Shown piece after piece: positions 57,130-64,000 of a DNA stretch of 64,000 nt. The stretch comes from Gordoniibacillus kamchatkensis. GTDB lineage: Bacteria; Bacillota; Bacilli; Paenibacillales; NBRC-103111. A model generated the notes under the pieces. It did no database searches. It worked only from the letters and a program-made list of their open reading frames with translations, and was not told where the DNA came from. Every line of letters begins with the position of its first letter. Positions within the stretch are counted from its first letter, which is position 1. The stretch covers positions 142,397 through 206,396 of the forward strand of contig NZ_JXAK01000003.1 of assembly GCF_000829455.1 (NCBI RefSeq), written 5' to 3'. The position numbers and the translations under genes were made by a program.

Positions 57130-60100
57130 ATGGATGACACGAAAGCGGAGAAAACGGAGAAGGTACTCTGGTCAATCGGATCGGCAGCCGGGTATTCCGG
57201 TGAACTGTTCGACAACTACAAAGATCCGAACCGCCTTGGCGACATCGTTTGGGACGCGGACCTGAGAGCCAGCACGGAGGGCGGCCGGCAGTGGCCGATG
57301 TTCCATCCGAGCGAGGCCGATCCGGAAGCGGGCTACCGCCATCACCCGTATACGATACGCTTCAGCTTGGATCGTGTGCAGGAGCAGGCTTATATGCTGA
57401 AGATCGATTATTTGGTTATCGCTCCCAGATTGTCGTATTTGGACATCCGGATCAACGGGGTGACCGGGCAGGCGCATTTCCGGCCGGGTCCTTCGCACAC
57501 GGGAGAGATCGTTCTCCTGTCCGGCTTGCACACGACCATTTATTCCGAAGGTACTGCGGAAATCGTCATTCCCGGCAGCCTGCTGCGGCAAGGAGCGAAC
57601 GAGCTCGTGCTGACCAGCCGTGACGGAGGGGATACGGATATTGTCGACCGGATCGAAGCGGTGAAGCGGCTGGATCGGATGGCGAACGGCGCCGGCGTCA
57701 TTTACCGCCGGCTGGCGCTTTCGGCCGGGTATCCGGCGGACAGAGAGCCGGCCTCCGCCGTTCGCAGCTCGCTCGTTCAGTCAACCGTCTTGTACGGCCG
57801 GAGGGAAGACGGACATCTGCGCAATGGCTGCAGACTCTACGTGGAATTGAACGATGCCGTACCGGCGTCGGAATGGACGCTCCGGCTCCGCTCTGCGGCG
57901 GGAGATGCCGCGGAAAGCGTGCGGCTTGCGGTGCCTGCTACCGCGTTCGGACACTTGTGCCTTCCCTTCGACGTATTTGACGGCGAGGGAGAGGTCGCTT
58001 ACACGTTGGAAGGTGCGCCGGCGGTCATTTCGGGAACGTTCCAACGCCGTCGAAAATGGAAGGTGTACATTACCCCGCATGCCCATACCGACATTGGGTA
58101 TACGCACCGTCAGTGGGAGGTGGCCGAGCGGCTGTGCCGAAATATCGACACTGCGCTCGACATCATAGCGGGGGAGAACCGAAACGCCGGGAGAGGACCA
58201 TCCGATAGCCCGCCGTCGTTCACCTACCATCTGGATTCCGGCTGGGCTCTCGAAACGTATTTGCAAACCCGCGACGGCGGGCGCAAATTACGGCTGATCG
58301 ATGCGCTCAAAGCGGGAAAAATCAGCGTTGCGGCCAATTACGTCGACCTCCTGACGCAATTCGCCGGGCTTGAGGACCTGATTCGCAACCATGAATTTCT
58401 GAGCGACTATCTGAAGCCGCACGGCATGCAGCCGACATTCGCGGCGGTGGTCGACGTCGCTTCCCTGACCGGCTCGCTGCCGGCGGTGCTGGAAGGCAGC
58501 GGGATCCGCTATCTGGTACATGCGAACAATCAAGACCGCGGCCCGTTCCGTCTGAACGGGGGGCTGCATAAGCTTTCCCCGTTTTACTGGGAAGGAACAA
58601 ACGGCGGACGCGTGCTGACCTGGCTTGCCAAAATGTACTGCGAGCTGCGCAAAGTATGCGGCAGTCCGCCGCTCTTGTCAGCGGCCGAACGCGGTTTGGA
58701 CATGTGGCTGCAGGAATACGAATCGCCGGATTATGCGCCGGACGCCGTGCTGCTCTACGGGCAGGAAGCCGACAATACGGATCTGGATCCGCAGCCGGTT
58801 GATTTTGTCAAGCGGTGGAACGGAACCTACGAGTTTCCGAAATTGATCGCTTGCGATGTTGCGGAGTTTTTTGAATATGTCGAGCAGGAGTTCGGCGACC
58901 GTTTGAAAACGGTGAAAGGCGACGGCGGCGCCTATTGGGAAGACGGCGCAGGCTCCTCCATCGTGCCTACGATCGAGGCGCGCCGGACGCAGGCGATGCT
59001 TCCCGCGGCCGAGCGGCTGGAGTCGCTTGCCGTGCTGCACCATGAAGGCTGGGACTTTCCTTCCCGGCAATTCGATGAGGCGTGGCGCGATTTATTGCTC
59101 TACGATGAACACACGTGGGGCGCCTTCCTTAGCGCCACCGAACCGGAGGCACTGCTGCAGCGTGATCAATGGGCGGTGAAGGAAGGGATGGGGCGCAGTG
59201 CGCGGCAGTGGGCGGACCGACTGCTTCACGTCGCGGCGACCCGCCACAGTCTCAGCTGGAACAACGACGGCCGCGAGGTCGTCGTCTACAATCCGAACAG
59301 CTGGCCGATGAGCGGCCCTGTTCGAGTGGAAATTTCCCCGGCGGAAATCGTTCTGGACGCGGAGACCGGCCATAACGTGCCGCTGCGGCCGATTCGCACC
59401 ATGGCCACGCAAGCGGTCGTGGAGCTGTGGGTCGACGGTGTGCCGGGTTTCGGCTACAGACGCTACGTGCTGGCTAGTGATAAAGCGGTCGCGTCCGCCG
59501 GCTCGACGCCTGCGTCGCATGCAGGCAAAGCAACGGCTGAACCGCTGCACGGGGAAAGCTGCCTGCTTGAGAACGATGTTTATCGGCTTCAGATCGATGT
59601 CGCGAGCGGCCAAGTTCGCAGCTGGTACGACAAAGAGCTCGGCGAAGAGCTGGCGGACGCCGCTTCTCCTTGGGGCTTCGGGCAGCTGATTTACGCCGAA
59701 GGCGGCGAAGGGACACGGCTCGTCAGCAATCAGGCGGATCTGCCGGACGGCTCGCCGCTGCTATCGGCCGACTTCCGTTTGAAGGAAGCCGAATCGGAGA
59801 GCTACACTCACGGCCAAACGCTGCGGCTGAAAGGCACCGTCCCTTGCGGCGAGCTGCTGGTGGAGTGGACGCTTCCGGCGGGCGGCAAACAGGTCGAGGT
59901 CAGTTATACGCTTCGGAAGCAAGAGCGGCTGGCCAAAGAGGCGGTATACATCGCCTTTCCTTGCGGGATGCCGTCCGCCGAGGTGCTTTCCGATTCGCAG
60001 CTGGGCTGGGTGAACTGGAACGTCGACCAGCTTCCGGGCGGCTGCAAGGAATGGCTGCCGCTTCAAACCGGCATCATCGTGCAGGGCGAACGCACAGGCA

Positions 60101-60681
60101 TCCACATCGCCTCGCCGGACATTCCGCTGTTCTGCATCGGAGACGTCGTGCGCGGTACTTGGCCGAAAGAGAAAGATTTGACGGGCGGCGCGATTTATTC
60201 CTACGTGCTGAACAACTACTGGCATACGAACTACAAAGGCTCACAGGGAGGGGAAATCGCGTTCCGCTACGTTCTGACAAGCGGCGAACGGATTGCTCCC
60301 GAGGAGGCTTACCGGGCCGGCTGGCAGGCGCGCCAGCCGCTGTACGCCCAGCGCATGAGCTTCCAGGATTTCCGCGAGGTGCTGCCGCCTTACGATAAGA
60401 AGCACGGCGGTACGCTCGCCGAATTCGAGAGTGACGGGGCGGCCGTCACCGTCATCCGCAAAGCCCGGCATACCGGCGGCTTTATTGTCCGGATGCAGGA
60501 AATTTCCGGCAAGCCGCAGACGGCACGCTTTCGGATTCCGGGCAGAAGGATCGCAAGAATCTGGCGCACCGACCTTCTGGAACGGGAGCAATGCGAATGG
60601 ATGCCGGAGGCGGACGGTTCCATGCTCGTGGAGCTGACGCCCTGGAGTTTGGAAACGATAAGGCTGGAATTGGAGCCGTAA
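57130..60681 (+). CDS. GH38 alpha-mannosidase with long N-terminal beta domains
   Basis: This protein of 1183 residues has no signal peptide. Residues about 1-310 resemble the second and third beta domains of family 4 polysaccharide lyases (WPMFHPSEADPEAGYR, LVIAPRLSYLDIRING, GQAHF). This N-terminal addition is absent from ordinary GH38 enzymes. The catalytic domain follows with YITPHAHTDIGYTHRQWEV as zinc site and Asp442 in AAVVDVASL as likely nucleophile. Beta domains end the protein. The arrangement suggests a branch acting on larger or substituted mannosides. The chosen start is ATG 57130, nine bases after TTG 57121, which abuts the AAGGCGG site. It is the second of three GH38 genes. Confidence 0.85.
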   Translation: MDDTKAEKTEKVLWSIGSAAGYSGELFDNYKDPNRLGDIVWDADLRASTEGGRQWPMFHPSEADPEAGYRHHPYTIRFSLDRVQEQAYMLKIDYLVIAPRLSYLDIRINGVTGQAHFRPGPSHTGEIVLLSGLHTTIYSEGTAEIVIPGSLLRQGANELVLTSRDGGDTDIVDRIEAVKRLDRMANGAGVIYRRLALSAGYPADREPASAVRSSLVQSTVLYGRREDGHLRNGCRLYVELNDAVPASEWTLRLRSAAGDAAESVRLAVPATAFGHLCLPFDVFDGEGEVAYTLEGAPAVISGTFQRRRKWKVYITPHAHTDIGYTHRQWEVAERLCRNIDTALDIIAGENRNAGRGPSDSPPSFTYHLDSGWALETYLQTRDGGRKLRLIDALKAGKISVAANYVDLLTQFAGLEDLIRNHEFLSDYLKPHGMQPTFAAVVDVASLTGSLPAVLEGSGIRYLVHANNQDRGPFRLNGGLHKLSPFYWEGTNGGRVLTWLAKMYCELRKVCGSPPLLSAAERGLDMWLQEYESPDYAPDAVLLYGQEADNTDLDPQPVDFVKRWNGTYEFPKLIACDVAEFFEYVEQEFGDRLKTVKGDGGAYWEDGAGSSIVPTIEARRTQAMLPAAERLESLAVLHHEGWDFPSRQFDEAWRDLLLYDEHTWGAFLSATEPEALLQRDQWAVKEGMGRSARQWADRLLHVAATRHSLSWNNDGREVVVYNPNSWPMSGPVRVEISPAEIVLDAETGHNVPLRPIRTMATQAVVELWVDGVPGFGYRRYVLASDKAVASAGSTPASHAGKATAEPLHGESCLLENDVYRLQIDVASGQVRSWYDKELGEELADAASPWGFGQLIYAEGGEGTRLVSNQADLPDGSPLLSADFRLKEAESESYTHGQTLRLKGTVPCGELLVEWTLPAGGKQVEVSYTLRKQERLAKEAVYIAFPCGMPSAEVLSDSQLGWVNWNVDQLPGGCKEWLPLQTGIIVQGERTGIHIASPDIPLFCIGDVVRGTWPKEKDLTGGAIYSYVLNNYWHTNYKGSQGGEIAFRYVLTSGERIAPEEAYRAGWQARQPLYAQRMSFQDFREVLPPYDKKHGGTLAEFESDGAAVTVIRKARHTGGFIVRMQEISGKPQTARFRIPGRRIARIWRTDLLEREQCEWMPEADGSMLVELTPWSLETIRLELEP

Positions 60682-60693
60682 GGAGGAATTCGC

Positions 60694-61419
60694 ATGACAA
60701 AGGCTGTAAAATTGGCGGACCGGTTCTACGCGGTCGCCGGCGACAAGCTGACCCATCCTTGGGATGCCAGCGCTTATCTGTTCACCGGCGACGAGCCGGT
60801 GCTGATCGACTGCGGCAGCACGGAAGGCTACCCGGCGCTGATTAGCAACCTCGCCGAGCTGGGCCTCGCGCCGCAGGACATCAGCGCCGTATACGCTACT
60901 CACGGTCATTGGGACCATGTATCCGGCTTCGCGCAGCTGCGGGAGGAAAGCGGCGCCCGGCTGTACATTCATGAAGCGGACCGCGAACAAGTCGAGCAGG
61001 GGGATGCGGACCGGACCGCGGCGTTCCTTTATCGCAAGCCGTTTCCGCCGGCGAAGGCGGACGGCGTTCTGCGGGAAGGAGATATCATCCGGGCCGGCGG
61101 CTATGAGCTGCAAGTGCTGCACACGCCCGGACATTCGCCGGGCAGCGTCTCGTTCCTGTTCGATACCGCCGCCGGCACGATTCTAATTGCCGGGGATACG
61201 ATGTGGGGCGGCTATCATCCCAAAGTCGGCTCCGACCTCGAAGCCTGGGAGCAGTCGCTCGATAAGCTGCTGGCCTGCGAATTCGACCTGATGACCTTCG
61301 GCCATTTGCCGCCGACGCTTGTGTTTGACGCCAAGAAGAAGGTGGCTGAAGCGCGCAAACAGCTCGGCGTCTATCTGAATCCTTGGTTCAAGCCATTTTA
61401 CGAAACATTCCAATATTAG
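60694..61419 (+). CDS. Metallo-beta-lactamase-fold hydrolase
   Basis: This 241-residue protein has the MBL metal site YATHGHWDHVSGF (His70, His72, Asp74, His75). Further ligands appear in HTPGHSPGS, AGDTMWGG and FGHLP. It is a cytoplasmic MBL-fold enzyme of the glyoxalase II-like kind. Its gene lies between two alpha-mannosidase genes with 12 bases to the first, so it belongs to the operon. A lactonase or ester/thioester hydrolase acting on a sugar derivative is possible, but no substrate can be named. AGGAGGAA lies before the ATG. Confidence 0.87.
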   Translation: MTKAVKLADRFYAVAGDKLTHPWDASAYLFTGDEPVLIDCGSTEGYPALISNLAELGLAPQDISAVYATHGHWDHVSGFAQLREESGARLYIHEADREQVEQGDADRTAAFLYRKPFPPAKADGVLREGDIIRAGGYELQVLHTPGHSPGSVSFLFDTAAGTILIAGDTMWGGYHPKVGSDLEAWEQSLDKLLACEFDLMTFGHLPPTLVFDAKKKVAEARKQLGVYLNPWFKPFYETFQY

Positions 61420-61451
61420 TATGATGCTATTAGCGAAGGGAAGGAATCTCG

Positions 61452-63875
61452 GTGAAACATCGCAAACTTCACATGATCGGCAACGCACATTTGGATCCCG
61501 TCTGGTTATGGCAATGGCAGGAAGGCTTTCAGGAAACGAAGGCGACCTTCCGTTCCGCACTCGACCGGATGAAAGAATATGACGACTTCGTCTTCACCAA
61601 CAGCTCGGCGGCCAACTATGAATGGGTCGAAAATAACGATCCCGCTATGTTCGAGGAAATCAAACAACGCGTCAAAGAAGGCCGATGGCAAATCGTCGGC
61701 GGCTGGTGGGTGCAGCCGGACTGCAACATACCGGGCGGCGAATCGTTCGTTCGCCAGGGCCTGTACGGGCAGCGTTATTTTCTGGAGAAGCTCGGCGTCA
61801 CCGCCAAGGTCGGCTACAACGTCGACAGCTTCGGCCATCACGGCATGCTCCCGCAAATTCTGAAGAAGAGCGGCATGGATTACTATGTCATGATGCGTCC
61901 GATGCCGAATGAAAAGGGCCTTCCGTCCCGTCTGTTCCTCTGGGAATCCGACGACGGCAGCCAGGTGCTGTCGTTCCGTTTACCGTTCGAATACTGCACA
62001 TGGGGCAAGGATCTGGAGAAGCATATTCGCCGCTGCATGAGCGAAATGAAGGAGCCGTACGACGACCTGATGGTATTTTACGGTGTCGGCAACCATGGCG
62101 GCGGCCCGACCAAAGAAAATATCGACAGCCTGAAGCGGATGAATGCGCTGCCGGATTTTCCGGAAATCGTGTTCACCGGCCCGAACGAATTTTTCGCCGA
62201 AATCGAGCGCAAAGGGCTTCCGATTCCGGTCGTTCACGACGACCTTCAGCATCATGCGAGCGGCTGCTATGCGGCTCATTCCGGGATTAAGCAGTGGAAT
62301 CGCCAAGCCGAGAATAAATTGATCGCTGCCGAGAAATGGTCCGCACTGGCCAGCCGCATCACCGGCCAGAAGTACCCGGACGATTTTCACCGCGCCTGGA
62401 AAAATGTGCTGTTCAATCAGTTCCACGACATTTTGGCCGGGACTAGCCTGGAATCGGCTTACGAGGACGCGCGCAATATGCACGGCGAGGCGATGTCCAT
62501 CGGGGAGCGCAACCAGAATTACGCGATTCAATCGCTTTCGTGGAACATCGGCATCGAGCAGGAGGAGGGCATGAAGCCGATCGTCGTGTTCAACCCGCAC
62601 TCTTGGAACAGCCGCGTGAATGTGGAGATCGAAATCGGAGGCATGAAGGAAACGTCCGTACTGGTGGACGAAACCGGCAAGCAGGTTCCGTACCAAACGG
62701 TGCAATCGCACGCCACCTCCGGCGGCCGCTACCGGTTAAGCTTCATCGCCGATCTGCCGGCGATGGGCTACCGCGTCTACAAGGTGCTGCCGGAATCGAA
62801 GGAAGGGCGCGCGGGCGAGCCGATCAAGGCGAACGATTATTCGCTGGAGAACGACCGGCTGCGGGTGGAATTCGATCCGAAGACGGGCTTCATCTCCAGC
62901 CTTTTCGACAAGAAGGTCAACTATGAGGTGTTCCGGGGAGCAGGCGCCAGACCGGTCGTCATCGAAGACAAATCCGATACCTGGAGCCATAACGTTTTCC
63001 ATTTCAACAATGTCATCGGCGAATTTAAAGCCGTAAGCGTACAGCGCGTCGAGCACGGTCCGGTCAAGTCCGTCGTCCGCGTCACGAGCGAATACGGCAA
63101 ATCGACGCTGGTGCAGGATTTCGCGCTGTACCGCGAGCTAGACTATATCGACGTCAAAGTAACGGTGGATTGGCGCGAGCATTTTAAAATGCTGAAGCTC
63201 GTATTTCCTGTCAATCTTGTTTTCACCAAGCAAACCTATGAAATTCCCTATGGGTTTAAGGAGCGCGAGCACAACGGCGAGGAGGAGCCGGGCCAAAGCT
63301 GGGTCGATTACGGCGGCATTCTGCGCGAAGGCGGCACAGTGTATGGCTTGTCGCTGATCAATGACGCGAAATACAGCTACAGCATCATGAACAAGGAGTT
63401 GGCGCTGACGGTGTTGCGCAGCCCCATCTATGCCCACCACGATCCGCTCGTTCCGGATGCCAATGGCCATTATTCGTTCATCGACCAAGGCATTCAGCAG
63501 TTCCACTACCGGCTGCTGCCGCATGAAGGCAGCTGGGAGCAGGCGGGCACCGTCAAGAGAGCGCTGGAACTCAATCAACGGCCGACGAGCATCATCGAAA
63601 CTTACCATGAAGGCAAGCTTCCGCAAAAAGCATCCTACATCAGCGTCGACCAGGACAATATTATCGTCAGCTCCGTGAAAAAAGCGGAAGAGGGCAACGA
63701 CCTGATCGTCCGCTGCTACGAAACGAGCAAAACGGCGACGAGAGCGACGATTCGGCTGCCTTATGCGGACCGCGTCATCGAAGCCAGCTTCGGACCGTGC
63801 GAGATCAAGACGTTCCGCGTACCTGAGGACGCCGATCTACCGGTGACGGAAACGAACATGCTGGAATTGGAGTAG
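61452..63875 (+). CDS. GH38 alpha-mannosidase (third copy)
   Basis: This 807-residue cytoplasmic protein has zinc ligands in NAHLDPVWLW (His13, Asp15), nucleophile Asp125 in VGYNVDSFGHHGMLPQIL, and the middle-domain motif NQFHDILAGTSLESAYEDA with the zinc-binding His. It is the shortest and most canonical of the three GH38 proteins, similar to class II alpha-mannosidases of Firmicutes. The start is GTG 61452 after AAGGAA. Sequence differs too much from the other two for a recent duplication, so each probably cleaves a different linkage. The GH2 gene starts seven bases after its stop. Confidence 0.92.
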   Translation: MKHRKLHMIGNAHLDPVWLWQWQEGFQETKATFRSALDRMKEYDDFVFTNSSAANYEWVENNDPAMFEEIKQRVKEGRWQIVGGWWVQPDCNIPGGESFVRQGLYGQRYFLEKLGVTAKVGYNVDSFGHHGMLPQILKKSGMDYYVMMRPMPNEKGLPSRLFLWESDDGSQVLSFRLPFEYCTWGKDLEKHIRRCMSEMKEPYDDLMVFYGVGNHGGGPTKENIDSLKRMNALPDFPEIVFTGPNEFFAEIERKGLPIPVVHDDLQHHASGCYAAHSGIKQWNRQAENKLIAAEKWSALASRITGQKYPDDFHRAWKNVLFNQFHDILAGTSLESAYEDARNMHGEAMSIGERNQNYAIQSLSWNIGIEQEEGMKPIVVFNPHSWNSRVNVEIEIGGMKETSVLVDETGKQVPYQTVQSHATSGGRYRLSFIADLPAMGYRVYKVLPESKEGRAGEPIKANDYSLENDRLRVEFDPKTGFISSLFDKKVNYEVFRGAGARPVVIEDKSDTWSHNVFHFNNVIGEFKAVSVQRVEHGPVKSVVRVTSEYGKSTLVQDFALYRELDYIDVKVTVDWREHFKMLKLVFPVNLVFTKQTYEIPYGFKEREHNGEEEPGQSWVDYGGILREGGTVYGLSLINDAKYSYSIMNKELALTVLRSPIYAHHDPLVPDANGHYSFIDQGIQQFHYRLLPHEGSWEQAGTVKRALELNQRPTSIIETYHEGKLPQKASYISVDQDNIIVSSVKKAEEGNDLIVRCYETSKTATRATIRLPYADRVIEASFGPCEIKTFRVPEDADLPVTETNMLELE

Positions 63876-63882
63876 ATGCGAA

Positions 63883-64000
63883 ATGACGGCGGGACGACTT
63901 TCTTTAAACGGCAGCGACTGGCAGCTGAAGGACTTTGTCGGCGAGGACTGGATTTGGCGCAATGCGGAGAAGCCGAATACCCGGGATGTCCGCTGGTGGC
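63883..64000 (+). CDS. GH2 beta-mannosidase-like protein, 5' end only
   Basis: Only 39 codons are in the window. LSLNGSDWQL with a following WIWRN fits the N-terminal sugar-binding domain of GH2 enzymes, especially beta-mannosidases, whose cores begin with a similar LNGxWxL word. A beta-mannosidase would complete the removal of the Man-beta-1,4-GlcNAc core link after the alpha-mannosidases, so the context agrees. The assignment rests on a short stretch. The start ATG 63883 lies seven bases after the preceding stop and has a weak ribosome-binding site. Confidence 0.6.
   Translation, partial: MTAGRLSLNGSDWQLKDFVGEDWIWRNAEKPNTRDVRWW

Noticed and set aside
1..64000. CRISPR arrays, tRNA/rRNA genes, insertion sequences, prophage or defence genes
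   Set aside because: The window was scanned by eye and no supporting repeats, conserved RNA sequence or transposase/integrase motifs were found.

Overview
The window reads as a chromosomal stretch of a moderately GC-rich, spore-forming Gram-positive bacterium of the Paenibacillaceae (Paenibacillus/Cohnella type). The evidence is an S-layer-homology protein, a YhbH-type sporulation protein, YesM/YesN-like sensor and AraC regulators, many lipoprotein sugar-binding proteins with CUT1 permeases, and very large secreted modular enzymes with FIMAH-like tails. Nearly everything serves sensing, breakdown or uptake of complex glycans. No RNA genes, CRISPR arrays, transposases or phage genes were seen.

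Layout. 1-1908 (minus): the N-terminal part of an SLH protein with about 80-residue tandem repeats. 2409-25372 (plus): a membrane-bound AraC regulator, a CUT1 binding protein and two permeases, a GH95-like fucosidase, a secreted protein with an unassigned Asp-box domain and tandem CBM32 modules, a GH101 endo-alpha-N-acetylgalactosaminidase, and a PL8 lyase broken by four frameshifts. This set suggests use of O-glycans or other host/animal-type glycans. 25596-26816 (minus): an MFS exporter. 27103-34297 (plus): a ROK repressor, L-asparaginase II, a CUT1 transporter, CutC and a ROK sugar kinase. 34428-38354: a histidine kinase / solute-binding protein / AraC response-regulator trio. 38816-41838: a small membrane protein, a DUF3231 protein, DoxX and a decayed ECF41-type sigma factor. 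42046-44949: a ribose-type (CUT2) transporter with a single-domain ATPase and a frameshifted binding protein. 45043-46203 (minus): YhbH. 46512-49396: an AraC regulator divergent from an oxidoreductase/isomerase pair. 49605-64000: a CUT1 transporter (first permease frameshifted) followed by three different GH38 alpha-mannosidases, a ROK kinase stump, a class II aldolase, an MBL-fold hydrolase and the start of a GH2 beta-mannosidase-like gene. This last block is a mannoside/N-glycan catabolic locus.

How the parts fit. Secreted enzymes cut glycans outside the cell. Three CUT1 systems, none with its own ATPase and so presumably sharing an MsmX-like one encoded elsewhere, import oligosaccharides. 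Cytoplasmic GH95, GH38 and GH2 enzymes trim them. ROK kinase, aldolase, isomerase and oxidoreductase activities feed the sugars into central metabolism. Each CUT1 operon has a strong hairpin between the binding-protein gene and the first permease gene, which would favour excess binding protein.

Cautions. Seven reading-frame breaks were found in four genes: four in PL8 and one each in the sigma factor, the CUT2 binding protein and a CUT1 permease. They may be real decay or sequencing error, and the sequence alone cannot decide. Family assignments are by eye from motifs, with no database search.
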